Shown piece after piece: positions 27,297 to 35,740 of a DNA stretch of 64,000 nucleotides; position 1 is the first letter of the stretch, and each line of letters begins with the position of its first letter. This DNA is from Fidelibacterota bacterium. GTDB taxonomy: Bacteria > Pseudomonadota > Alphaproteobacteria > Rhodospirillales > Rhodospirillaceae. Position numbers and translations under genes: made by a program. Under the pieces are notes generated by a model. The model was not told the DNA's origin and ran no database searches. It worked only from the letters and a program-made list of their open reading frames with translations. The stretch covers positions 34,241 through 98,240 of the forward strand of contig CANJLF010000010.1 in assembly GCA_947475295.1 (NCBI GenBank), written 5' to 3'.

Positions 27297-27881
27297 ATGA
27301 GTTCATCGTCTTCACAGCACAGCGCGGCAATTACCGAAGCCATCAATCAGAATGTCGCGAATCTTGAGAACCTCAAGAAACATATCGCAGCGATGACCCA
27401 AGCCGCAGATATCATTATCGACGCCCTTAAAGCCGGCCGCGCGATCTATTTTTGCGGCAACGGCGGTTCGGCGGCCGATGCTCAACATCTGGCGGCTGAA
27501 TTGTCCGGCCGATTTCTCAAAAACCGCCGGCCCTTGCCGGGTGTTTCGCTCACGACCAACTCCTCGGCCCTGACGGCCATCGGCAATGATTTCGGCTACG
27601 ATGAGGTGTTCTCGCGGCAGCTGGAAGGTGTCGGCCAGCGCGGTGATGTTCTGGTGTCGTTGTCGACCAGCGGCAATAGCCCAAACGTTGTTAAGGCCAT
27701 CGATGTCGCGCGCAAGCTCGGCATGAAGAGTATTGGCCTGACCGGTGAGCGCGGCAGCAAGCTGTCGGAAATGTGCGATATCTGCCTGCAGGTTCCCTCT
27801 GCCGCCACCCCGCGTATTCAAGAGATGCACATTTTGGTTGGGCACATTCTTTGCGAGCTGGCGGAGAACGCCGTTACGTGA
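27297..27881 (+). CDS. gmhA: Sedoheptulose 7-phosphate isomerase
   Basis: SIS-domain isomerase (~194 residues, the usual GmhA size) converting sedoheptulose 7-phosphate to D-glycero-D-manno-heptose 7-phosphate, the first step of ADP- and GDP-heptose synthesis. Motifs: FCGNGGSAADAQHLAAEL, LTTNSSALTAIGND, SLSTSGNSPNV and the active-site His in MHILVGH. I chose the ATG at 27297, which has GGCGGAG just upstream; a GTG at 27261 is in frame. It lies 28 bp before the hddC-gmhB fusion. Confidence 0.95.
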   Translation: MSSSSSQHSAAITEAINQNVANLENLKKHIAAMTQAADIIIDALKAGRAIYFCGNGGSAADAQHLAAELSGRFLKNRRPLPGVSLTTNSSALTAIGNDFGYDEVFSRQLEGVGQRGDVLVSLSTSGNSPNVVKAIDVARKLGMKSIGLTGERGSKLSEMCDICLQVPSAATPRIQEMHILVGHILCELAENAVT

Positions 27882-27908
27882 GCGGACCTCGGTAATGAAC
27901 GCCCGATC

Positions 27909-29123
27909 ATGAGCGTGAGCCGGCAGTGCGTCATATTGGTCGGCGGCAAAGGGTCGCGCCTTGGCGCCTTGACCCGAGAGCGGCCCAAACCCCTTCTTGC
28001 TGTAGGCGGGCGGCCATTTCTCAGCTACCTCGTTCAAGAAGCCGCGCGCCACGGATTTACGCGCATTTTACTTTTGGCCGGGTTCAAGGCGGAGGTCTTC
28101 GCCGACGAGGTTGCAGCCTTGCGCGCGGCAGCGCCGGCGACGGTTGATCTCAAGGTTATCGTCGAGCCGGAACCGATGGGGACCGGGGGCGCCTTGAAAT
28201 TCGCAGGCCCGCATTTAGACGAGACGTTTCTCCTCCTCAACGGCGATTCGCTGTTCGACATCAATCTTCTGGATCTCAGTATCGCGTTGCCCGATGCCGG
28301 AGTCGCGCGTTTAGCCCTCAAGGCGCAGCCCGACGTCAGCCGCTACGGCACGGTCGAGCTAGCCGCGGACCGGGTTCGGAGGTTTGCCGAGAAGAGCGCC
28401 GCCGGTGGCCCCGGCCTCATCAACGGCGGGGTTTATTGGATGCGCCGTGCGATTTTGGATCACATTGGGCCCGGCGCGGTGTCTTTAGAGACCGACGTTT
28501 TACCGACCCTCGCGGCTTCCAGCCGCCTGTTTGGCAAAGTTTATGACCGATTCATGCTGGATATCGGTTTGCCGGACACGCTCGAACAGGCCCAATCCAG
28601 CATCCCCGCGCAAATGCGCCGGCCGGCGGTGTTTCTCGACCGCGATGGCGTCATCAATCGAGACGTCGGTTATGCCCATCGCTCGGACCAGATTGTGTGG
28701 GTCGAAGGCGCTCTGGCGGCGATCAAGTCTCTCAACGACGCGGGATACTACGTGTTTGTGGTGTCCAACCAAGCCGGCGTGGCGCGCGGCAATTACACCG
28801 AGACCGACGTTAAGGCGCTGCACGCCTGGATGGCCGAGCGCATGGCGGAGCAGGGTGCGCATGTCGATGCTTTTTCATACTGCCCCTATCACCCCGAAGG
28901 CATCGTCGCGGAATATGCCAAGGCCTCGCCGCGTCGCAAGCCGGCGCCCGGGATGATCTTGGATCTCCTGCAAGCCTGGCCGGTGCAGAAGGCCGACAGC
29001 TTTCTGATCGGCGATAAGGCCATCGACGTTGAAGCCGCCGCCGCCGCCGGCTTGCCGGGCTATCTTTTTGAGGGCGGCGATCTCAGGGTGTTTGTTGCAG
29101 ATCGTTTGGCCCGTCGTCCGTAA
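27909..29123 (+). CDS. Bifunctional heptose-1-phosphate guanylyltransferase / heptose 1,7-bisphosphate phosphatase (HddC-GmhB fusion)
   Basis: A 404-residue fusion. Residues 1-~230 form a nucleotidyltransferase: VILVGGKGSRLGALT, RPKPLL, and LLNGDSLFD as the metal site. Residues ~238-404 form a HAD phosphatase of the GmhB type: FLDRDGVIN with the nucleophile Asp, VSNQAGVARG, a Cys/His zinc-like CPYHP segment and IGDKAIDVEAA. The phosphatase acts after HddA, and the transferase then makes GDP-D-glycero-alpha-D-manno-heptose. Fusing these steps in one chain is unusual but consistent, since the two reactions are consecutive. The nucleotide specificity (GDP rather than ADP) is inferred from hddA. 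Confidence 0.88.
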   Translation: MSVSRQCVILVGGKGSRLGALTRERPKPLLAVGGRPFLSYLVQEAARHGFTRILLLAGFKAEVFADEVAALRAAAPATVDLKVIVEPEPMGTGGALKFAGPHLDETFLLLNGDSLFDINLLDLSIALPDAGVARLALKAQPDVSRYGTVELAADRVRRFAEKSAAGGPGLINGGVYWMRRAILDHIGPGAVSLETDVLPTLAASSRLFGKVYDRFMLDIGLPDTLEQAQSSIPAQMRRPAVFLDRDGVINRDVGYAHRSDQIVWVEGALAAIKSLNDAGYYVFVVSNQAGVARGNYTETDVKALHAWMAERMAEQGAHVDAFSYCPYHPEGIVAEYAKASPRRKPAPGMILDLLQAWPVQKADSFLIGDKAIDVEAAAAAGLPGYLFEGGDLRVFVADRLARRP

Positions 29124-29128
29124 ACGGC

Positions 29129-29350
29129 CTACATCCCCATTTTGCGGCGGACAACAATCGGATTGCCGGTGACCAACGCGACAATGTGCGCCAATGTTGT
29201 CAGCATAACGATTATCAAAACCATCATGATAAACCGGTACGGAAGCAGCCGGGGTTTGGCCAGATCAATCGGTTTGCGATCTTGCCAATAGCAAAAGCCG
29301 AACACCAAAAGTTCGCATGCGAACAAAACGAGGGTAACGCTCAAACCCAT
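29129..29350 (-). CDS. Small membrane protein of unknown function
   Basis: A 73-residue protein with two hydrophobic helices (around residues 5-21 and 39-62) joined by a basic loop (WQDRKPIDLAKPRL). The C-terminus is basic (RRKMG). It is convergent with the hddC-gmhB gene, five bases between the stops. I do not recognise the family; small inner-membrane proteins of this form are common in alphaproteobacteria. Confidence 0.55.
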   Translation of the reverse strand: MGLSVTLVLFACELLVFGFCYWQDRKPIDLAKPRLLPYRFIMMVLIIVMLTTLAHIVALVTGNPIVVRRKMGM

Positions 29351-29395
29351 AAAAATCGCTCCAGTACGACGATAGAAATAGCCGTCAGCCGCGGC

Positions 29396-30214
29396 CTACT
29401 TGCCGGGATTGCTCTGCGGCGCCGCGGGCGGTGCAGCCAGGTCCGGATCGCCTGGCTCCCACGGGACGCTCCCCTCATTTATTAGACCTGCCAGGCTCAC
29501 TTGTGCAATTTGTGAATGCAGTTTGATGCCCTGACGGTAGCAAAAGGCGGCCTTATGAGAGTCCTGTGTGAGACCGCCCAATCCCCTGTAGTACATGTAC
29601 CCCAGTTCAACGTAAGCATCGGGTGCCCCACCTTCAGCCGCACTCGCAAAGTAAGGTTTAGCGGCCTGCCAATCGGCCGTGAGTCCGCCCCGGCCTTTGG
29701 CCGTCATTTCACCGAACCAATATTGTGCGGCATGCGCCCCATGCTTCGCACCGCGCAAAAACCACTGTGCCGCTTGCGCTTCGTCTTTAGCCACGCCGAC
29801 GCCGCTCATATAGGCTACTCCGATATAGAATTCACCGTAGCCGTGCCCTTTGTCGGCGGCGGCCCGGAATAGCGCCATGGCCTTATCCATATCGATCGGA
29901 GGCCGCGATTGCGTATCGGCCCCATCGGCAGATCTTTCCGCTGGCGTGTATCGAAGCGCCAGCAGCACCATGGCGTCGGTGTTGCCCTTGTCGGCCAGCG
30001 CGGTCAGATCCATGAAACTCAATTTTGCCAGCGCGTCATTGACGGTTTGCGGATAACTCTCCTTTAGCAGCGGGCACAGGTTGTCGCTGGGGGCAGGTTT
30101 TATCACGGGCGCCGGTTTGGCGCCGGCCTTGAGTGCGGCCTCGGCCTGTAGCGATGGCGAGCTTGAAAAACCCAGGGCTGAGATCAGCAATACGAGTGAT
30201 GTGCGGTAGTTCAT
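29396..30214 (-). CDS. Secreted Sel1-repeat protein
   Basis: A ~272-residue protein with a Sec signal (MNYRTSLVLLISALGFSSSPSLQA; the ATG at 30214 is preferred over 30226). It has three to four Sel1-like repeats, recognisable as GEFYIGVAYMSGVGVAKDEAQAAQW, AQYWFGEMTAKGRGG and AYVELGYMYYRGLGG (given here as short landmarks). It ends in a Pro/Ala tail. It lies 24 bases after gspD on the same strand, at the end of the gspK-L-M-C-D block, so it may be a periplasmic accessory of the secretion system; this is inferred only from position. Confidence 0.75.
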   Translation of the reverse strand: MNYRTSLVLLISALGFSSSPSLQAEAALKAGAKPAPVIKPAPSDNLCPLLKESYPQTVNDALAKLSFMDLTALADKGNTDAMVLLALRYTPAERSADGADTQSRPPIDMDKAMALFRAAADKGHGYGEFYIGVAYMSGVGVAKDEAQAAQWFLRGAKHGAHAAQYWFGEMTAKGRGGLTADWQAAKPYFASAAEGGAPDAYVELGYMYYRGLGGLTQDSHKAAFCYRQGIKLHSQIAQVSLAGLINEGSVPWEPGDPDLAAPPAAPQSNPGK

Positions 30215-30238
30215 TCTACAATCCATAGAGGTCGAGTG

Positions 30239-32338
30239 TTAGGGTGCTTTGTTAGGGGCGGTGTCGACGACGTTCCCGTTGATATCGCCCTGCGCCCACT
30301 CGCCCAGCCGCGCCTTAAATGCGTCCCGGACGGCCCGCGCGGTTTCCGGCCCGTCAACAATATAGGGCGTCAGCAGGATGATAAGCTCCGTGCGGCTTGC
30401 GTGATTGGCGCCGTTCTTGAAAAAATTTCCCAGAATCGGAATATCCTTGAGAAAAGGCACGCCCGAATCACCTGTATTGAAGCTCTCGGTAATCAGCCCG
30501 CCCAACAGCGCGGTTTCGCCGTCATTCAGGGACAATGTTGTCTGGATACTGCGCTGCTGGATAATTGGGCTGTCAACTTTAGAGACATCATTGATGGCTG
30601 CTGAACTCACTTCCTGCGATACCATGAGTTCCACACGACGGCTGGAATTGATCGTGGGTTTGATATTCAAAAGCACGCCAGTATTCCGGTACTGAACATC
30701 CTGAAGAATATTGCTGGTGCCGCCGACGGATCCCGTCGGCGCGGTCTGCTGGGTTGTGATAATCGGGACCTGGCTGCCGACCTGGATACTGGCGGCAGTG
30801 CCGCTGGTTGTCACGAGGCGCGGGGTGGAGAGAACCGTGATTCGGGAACTCGAAGCCAGGGCGTTGATGTCGGCGGTGATTTGTCCCTGACTGCGGAGAA
30901 GAGTCGCAAACAGGCCGGTATCGGACCGAATGGTGCTGCGGTTGGGCCCGGCGACGACGCCGTTGTCGAAGCCCAAAACGACCCCGAGGGATTCGTTGTC
31001 ATCGAGCGTTACCTCGGCGATCGTCGCCTCTATCAGCACCTCGAGCGGCGCTCTGTCCATTTGTTCCAGTAGACTGCGGAACTGGGCATATTCCTCGGCC
31101 GTGCCTTGAAAAATAATCGCGTTGCGCGTCTCATCAACCATGATTTTCTGTTTGCCGGCCGGTATGGGTTGTGCCGGCGCGCCAGCCGCCTGCGGAGCAG
31201 TATTTACGTTTGCAACGGATTGCTGCCCGAGAATGCGGCCAACCAAATCCGCCACCTTCATAGCCGAGGCATTCTGGACCTGATAATAGTACATGCCCTG
31301 TGTGTTAATTGTCTGCGAGGGTTGGTCGAGGTCGGTCGCCCACCGCAGCACATGCTGCATGGTTGTCTCGTTGGTCGAGAAAACAATGATTTCGTTCAAG
31401 GCCTCGATCGGAATAAGCCTGATGGCGGCGGCGTTTCCCGATCCCACACTGGCGCTGTATCCCTCGGCCACCAATACGGTCACCATTTGATCGGCCAGTC
31501 TCCCGGCACTCCAATAGGCCGGCGATATCTTCAGGCTATGGCTGCCGGCCATGGTGGGCTGGTCGAGGATTTCAAGGGTCTCCAGCGCGGCGTTGATATC
31601 CTCGCGCTTGCCCATCAGCAGCAGGCCGTTGGAGTTGCCCACACCGGTGAATCGCACGCGGTCTTTGAGCGCGAGTTCCAGCCATCCTTGCATGAAAGCG
31701 CTTTGCACATTGTGGACGGGCGTGAAAAAGAAAATCGGCCGCTGATCGGCCGGTACGGAAGACAATGCGCGCGAGCGAATAATCCGCGGAACATCCTGCC
31801 GGGCGGTGGTCGCCTCGATGACTCGGTAAGAATTCGTGCTGCTTTGGTAGACGACCTGTAGCCCGTAGTTCGCCATCACTTCCGAGACGTAGAGGAAAAG
31901 CTCATTGGGCGAGATGGGCTCGGCCGTGCGCGCGGTAACCAGTTGGTCGCGTTTCGTCACGGCGCTATCGATCTCGAAATTTACCTTCAACAGCTCGCCA
32001 AACACCGTATTTATAAAAGCCGGTAGTTTTATGCCCTCGAAATTGATGCTGATGTTCTCGCCGGTGAGTCTGGGCGGCGCCGAACTCGAAAAAGGCTCAG
32101 CCAAAGTCCGGCCAACCGGCGGCGCCAGACCCTCGGATGACGTCAGGCTGGTGCGCTTATTTTCGTCGCCCGCCAAAAGCGTCGTTTCACCAGTGTCGGC
32201 GGACTTGTGAATACTCATCGGCGGATGAAGCAGGTGTTCGGAATTGTCCGCGCAGCTGGCCATCGTGCTCGCCAAAACAATCATCCCAATCCGCTGGAAA
32301 TGGACTAGAGGCGAGCTTCGGAATTCGGATTTGGGCAT
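30239..32338 (-). CDS. gspD: Type II secretion system secretin GspD
   Basis: A 699-residue outer-membrane secretin. It begins with a lipoprotein-like signal (IVLASTMASC, possible lipid-modified Cys near residue 29), followed by an N0 domain (ISINFEGIKLPAFINTV), N1-N3 repeats (RAL, IIFQGTAEEYAQF, VLIEATIAEVTL) and the secretin core ending VPFLKDIPILGNFFK ... ELIILLTPYIV. This forms the multimeric channel through which folded proteins leave the cell. No C-terminal S-domain (pilotin-binding) is obvious, fitting self-targeting via the lipid anchor. It is the last Gsp gene of the minus-strand block. Length is within the usual range. Confidence 0.93.
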   Translation of the reverse strand: MPKSEFRSSPLVHFQRIGMIVLASTMASCADNSEHLLHPPMSIHKSADTGETTLLAGDENKRTSLTSSEGLAPPVGRTLAEPFSSSAPPRLTGENISINFEGIKLPAFINTVFGELLKVNFEIDSAVTKRDQLVTARTAEPISPNELFLYVSEVMANYGLQVVYQSSTNSYRVIEATTARQDVPRIIRSRALSSVPADQRPIFFFTPVHNVQSAFMQGWLELALKDRVRFTGVGNSNGLLLMGKREDINAALETLEILDQPTMAGSHSLKISPAYWSAGRLADQMVTVLVAEGYSASVGSGNAAAIRLIPIEALNEIIVFSTNETTMQHVLRWATDLDQPSQTINTQGMYYYQVQNASAMKVADLVGRILGQQSVANVNTAPQAAGAPAQPIPAGKQKIMVDETRNAIIFQGTAEEYAQFRSLLEQMDRAPLEVLIEATIAEVTLDDNESLGVVLGFDNGVVAGPNRSTIRSDTGLFATLLRSQGQITADINALASSSRITVLSTPRLVTTSGTAASIQVGSQVPIITTQQTAPTGSVGGTSNILQDVQYRNTGVLLNIKPTINSSRRVELMVSQEVSSAAINDVSKVDSPIIQQRSIQTTLSLNDGETALLGGLITESFNTGDSGVPFLKDIPILGNFFKNGANHASRTELIILLTPYIVDGPETARAVRDAFKARLGEWAQGDINGNVVDTAPNKAP

Positions 32339-32343
32339 GGCTT

Positions 32344-32835
32344 CTACTTCTTCTCAGGTTGAAACAGTTTGATCTCTTGTTGCTCACCGCCGGTGTCGAT
32401 CTGCAAAGAGCCATTTCCAACCGCGAGTATTTTTTCGCCGTTGGGAAGCATGTCGCCCGGCATCACGCGTTGAATGCGGCCTTCGTCGCCAAGCAAAATT
32501 ACCGCTGCATAAGCTTTGCCTGTGCGCGTTGTGCCGACAAATTGCCACGCCTTCTTTGCCGCCTCGGGTTTGACAGCGGCAGCCGCTTGGGGTTTTTTGC
32601 CGTCCCAAATATCGAGCGTTGTAAATAAAGCGCGCTCCGGCCCGGTATGATACGGCGTCCAATTGGGCACCGACCACGTATCCCTCAAATTCGGATTGTC
32701 GGTCACCCGCGATGACTGGAAATAGCCATTCATCCATCCCAGCAAGGCAAAGAAAAATAGTGCGGCCGCATGAGGTAAAAACGGCTGCGCCTGCGGAAGA
32801 TATAGCCGCACTTTTGCTAGTGCTTGCTCCATCAT
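32344..32835 (-). CDS. GspC-like inner-membrane clamp protein of the T2SS
   Basis: A 163-residue protein with one membrane helix near residues 20-38 (PHAAALFFFALLGWMNGYF) and a periplasmic region that resembles the GspC HR domain (FVGTTRTGKAYAAVILLGDEG...VMPGDMLPNGEKI, quoted as landmarks). GspC links the secretin to the inner-membrane platform. No PDZ domain follows, so it is shorter than classical GspC. ATGA overlap with gspM and six-base spacing to gspD support the assignment by position. Alternative: a GspP/PilP-like component. Confidence 0.7.
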   Translation of the reverse strand: MMEQALAKVRLYLPQAQPFLPHAAALFFFALLGWMNGYFQSSRVTDNPNLRDTWSVPNWTPYHTGPERALFTTLDIWDGKKPQAAAAVKPEAAKKAWQFVGTTRTGKAYAAVILLGDEGRIQRVMPGDMLPNGEKILAVGNGSLQIDTGGEQQEIKLFQPEKK

Positions 32836-33476
32836 GGCCCCACCTTGGCGCCGGGTTCACCGGTCCGGATGAACGTCGAGATATCCATTTCAAGGCGGCT
32901 GTTGATTCCCGCCCGAACGATGGCGCGGTCTACAACAATGATTTTGTCGGCTTCGGCGGCATCGGCCAATACCTGAAGAACAATGGCTTGGTCGAAGGGC
33001 GCGATGACTTTGGCGGTCATGCGCTGCAGGCCGGCGAGCGTGGGCGTTGTCTGTCCATCGCGCCCGACAGCGGGGCTGCGGGTAATTTGCACGGGTTGGA
33101 TCGTACCGCCGTATGTGCTGAAATGGGTTCGAATCCAAGTCTCAAATCCGGCTTCCGCCAATCCCGCAGTCGGAGCTTCCCAAAGGCGGACGCTAATTTG
33201 GGTTTTCAAGGCCTGTGTAGTCTCGAGGCGTTTCGGCCAGGCATCGCCCGTAACTTCAGCCTGAAGACGGGCCAAGCTGGATTTTGACACTACGAGCTGC
33301 TTGCCCATCTGCGAGGTCAGGCTCCAAAAACCATAAAGCGTGGACAGCAGCACCAGAATGCCGGCCGTGCCCAAGAGCAGGGCCAAGCGTTCGTTGCTCA
33401 CCATTTCCTGGCTGACGTGACGCCGGAAATAGTCCAGTGCGGGTGCGAGTGCGTTCGGGAGCTTCATTGCTGTCAC
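32832..33476 (-). CDS. T2SS protein GspM-like
   Basis: A 214-residue bitopic protein: basic N-terminus, one membrane helix around residues 32-54 (LALLLGTAGILVLLSTLYGFW) and a periplasmic alpha/beta domain. This is the layout of GspM/PilO. It lies between gspL and the GspC-like gene, overlapping both by four bases, which supports the call since the family is poorly conserved in sequence. GspM pairs with GspL in the inner-membrane platform. Confidence 0.72.
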   Translation of the reverse strand: MTAMKLPNALAPALDYFRRHVSQEMVSNERLALLLGTAGILVLLSTLYGFWSLTSQMGKQLVVSKSSLARLQAEVTGDAWPKRLETTQALKTQISVRLWEAPTAGLAEAGFETWIRTHFSTYGGTIQPVQITRSPAVGRDGQTTPTLAGLQRMTAKVIAPFDQAIVLQVLADAAEADKIIVVDRAIVRAGINSRLEMDISTFIRTGEPGAKVGP

Positions 33477-34597
33477 CGGCTTACGGTTCTTGTCGGTTTT
33501 GGCAACACGTCCATACGCATTCTGATCTGTCCCTCTTGTCCGCCGCGGGAAGCGGTCACGTTGGCGAACGACCCGCTTTTTTCAAACATCGTAATAAGGA
33601 CAGTCGCGTCAACTTCCGTACTCGGGCGCAGCGCGAACGACAGCGTACCTACGTCATAGGTCCATTCGGGAATCTTGACGTTCATGGTTTGCAGCAACCC
33701 AAGAGCAAGGGTCATAATTTCGTACTGACTGGGATAGACTTCGAGCGCGAGGTAATCCTCAATCTCATCTAAATTAGCAATCGCGGTGCTGCGTAGTTTG
33801 CGAATGCCTTGAGTTTCTACAGACAAGGTTTCTATGTTGCTTTTGACGCGCGCATTGGCAATCGCGAGCGTCGCAAACTCCATTCCTAAATAGATAAACG
33901 GCGCGGCGACCAGGGTGGCAAGTGCTACGGCGTAACGGGGATCTTCCAACAATGACCACGTTGCGCCCAAATAGCCGTCTTTATGGATCCAGGGAACTTC
34001 CAAAAATTCGGCCGGAGTGGGCTCCGGCACCGGACCGGCTTGTTGATCCAACGGAATGCCTGAGGCCCGGAGGAACATGTCCCACTCACTTTGGCTTGGG
34101 CTACGCGGCCACCACCGGCTGAAGGCGAGGAACCCCTGCTGCCAAACCTGAGCCTCAAATCCCTCGATAGCAGAAACCAGCCTTACGCCGTTCTGCAGCG
34201 GCGTACGGACAAAGGTCTCCGGGTAAGGAATGCAGCGGCGTTCGTTAATCCCCGCTTCCGCGATATTTTTTTTCAGGTCGTCGTCATTCCATGCATAGAC
34301 GCTCGCCCGGTTTTCAACCCATTGAGCGACATATTTTACGTTCGGAAAAGGCGCCCAGCGCCGAACCTGCACGCGCAGCATCGCTTTCCTCTTATTGTCC
34401 GGAATATCCGGCGGGAAAGTGAATACGCTCTGGCGCGTTGATCGACGGCTAACGACCCAGAAGAACCGGCTGCTGGAGCTTGGGTTTCCCAAGGTCTGGC
34501 CCGGACGATAAATCAATACTTTCGGGGGTTGGGAAATGAGCTTCTGGGTCGAGGTGATCCAACGCAGAGCGGTACTGAGCAGGGATTCTAGTTGCAT
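33473..34597 (-). CDS. T2SS protein GspL-like
   Basis: Up to 374 residues: a cytoplasmic actin-like region, then a membrane helix around residues 225-245 (LATLVAAPFIYLGMEFATLA) and a periplasmic ferredoxin-like domain. This is the GspL/PilM-N layout; GspL anchors the GspE ATPase to the membrane. It overlaps the end of gspK by about 149 bases if translated from 34597, which is unusual. The first recognisable family-like segment (FPPDIPDNKRKAMLRVQVRRW, shortened) is ~60 residues in, so an internal start may be used. It overlaps gspM by four bases. Confidence 0.72.
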   Translation of the reverse strand: MQLESLLSTALRWITSTQKLISQPPKVLIYRPGQTLGNPSSSSRFFWVVSRRSTRQSVFTFPPDIPDNKRKAMLRVQVRRWAPFPNVKYVAQWVENRASVYAWNDDDLKKNIAEAGINERRCIPYPETFVRTPLQNGVRLVSAIEGFEAQVWQQGFLAFSRWWPRSPSQSEWDMFLRASGIPLDQQAGPVPEPTPAEFLEVPWIHKDGYLGATWSLLEDPRYAVALATLVAAPFIYLGMEFATLAIANARVKSNIETLSVETQGIRKLRSTAIANLDEIEDYLALEVYPSQYEIMTLALGLLQTMNVKIPEWTYDVGTLSFALRPSTEVDATVLITMFEKSGSFANVTASRGGQEGQIRMRMDVLPKPTRTVSR

Positions 34598-35603
34598 AAT
34601 CTACTCGCCATGGTCGCGTCTGAGATGTCGGTTCGAGTGTAAGGGAATAGCGTGTGTGTAACCCGGACGGCCTGTCGACCAAATCCACAATGAAACAGGT
34701 TCCGGGGACGAATGTATAGAAGAACGGCTCATCCGTAATAAGGATATCGGCCGCCGCGCCGAACTCCCTGATATTTCTGAAAGGGCGCTGTGCGCGCGCC
34801 TCGATCGTCTGGTCGGCCTTGTCGCGGGTTAAGCCGCGTATATTGGCGACCAAAGCCGCCGCCGGCGCGGTATTGGGATTAAATCCGGCGCCGCGACAGG
34901 TCGTAAGCAGGGGCGCGGCCATATCGGCTTTCCAGACCGTGTCGAGTTTGTCCCAGCCAATAATTCGTTGCGCTTCAAAGGGCGTCAATAGCAGGCCGTT
35001 TGCCGGGGGCACCAAACCAAGCCGGTCGTATTGCGTTTTCTCCGCGCCCGCGAGCCGCGTGAGATCGTCTTCGTCGATATAGTCGAGCAGGGTATCGATA
35101 AGACGGTTAATTTCAGGCTCCGGAATATCGAAAGACGTAAGTGTGCGCCGCAGATTTGTCGGCGTCGTAATATTGAGATTGAGCAGGCCGCCGCCATCCT
35201 GCAGCGTCACGACGACGTCCGGATTGCTTTCGGAAACATATGGGCGTGCATCAAATTTAAGGGTGCGGCCGGAATCGGAGGGACCGGCCATGACGGCATT
35301 AAAGTCGTTACTGTCGGCAAAAGTGATTTCCTGACCGACTTCTAACCCTCGATAGCTCGTTGGCCGTGTTCCCAGCATATAGATTAGTTCGTTGGTGATG
35401 TTCGATTGAGCGAGTTCAAGTTGGGTTCGGCGCGCCAGCGTCCGAGAATTGGCGACGGCGTTCGCGACCCACACGTTGAGGGCCGCCGCGACCAGCCCCA
35501 TAATGGCAATCATCCAGAGCGTCAGGGGCAGGATGAATCCCTCGGCGTTCCTGCGAACGTCTTCCAGGCCTTCATCACAATGATCTGTGCCCGCCCATCT
35601 CAT
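34449..35603 (-). CDS. gspK: T2SS minor pseudopilin GspK
   Basis: A 384-residue prepilin. The type IV prepilin site is NAEG^FILPLTLWMIAIMGLVAAAL (short form: AEG^FILPL), with no Glu at +5, as is usual for GspK. The large C-terminal region has the GspK helix-hairpin domains (two SAM-like stretches, e.g. DTLLDYIDEDD and NPNTAPAAALVANIRGL). GspK caps the pseudopilus tip with GspI and GspJ. It is first in the minus-strand T2SS block K-L-M-C-D. Confidence 0.85.
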   Translation of the reverse strand: MRWAGTDHCDEGLEDVRRNAEGFILPLTLWMIAIMGLVAAALNVWVANAVANSRTLARRTQLELAQSNITNELIYMLGTRPTSYRGLEVGQEITFADSNDFNAVMAGPSDSGRTLKFDARPYVSESNPDVVVTLQDGGGLLNLNITTPTNLRRTLTSFDIPEPEINRLIDTLLDYIDEDDLTRLAGAEKTQYDRLGLVPPANGLLLTPFEAQRIIGWDKLDTVWKADMAAPLLTTCRGAGFNPNTAPAAALVANIRGLTRDKADQTIEARAQRPFRNIREFGAAADILITDEPFFYTFVPGTCFIVDLVDRPSGLHTRYSLTLEPTSQTRPWRVDYATRIPAQYRSALDHLDPEAHFPTPESIDLSSGPDLGKPKLQQPVLLGR

Positions 35604-35740
35604 TTCATTTCCAGAAAATTTATCGCCTGTGAACGAAGCGAAAATCCAAGGCCTGATAGGAAGCTGACGCCGTCACCCGATTGTAGCGCTATGCCTCGCT
35701 GCAAATACGTCAGGACGGTAGGGTCATCTGCTTCTATTCC

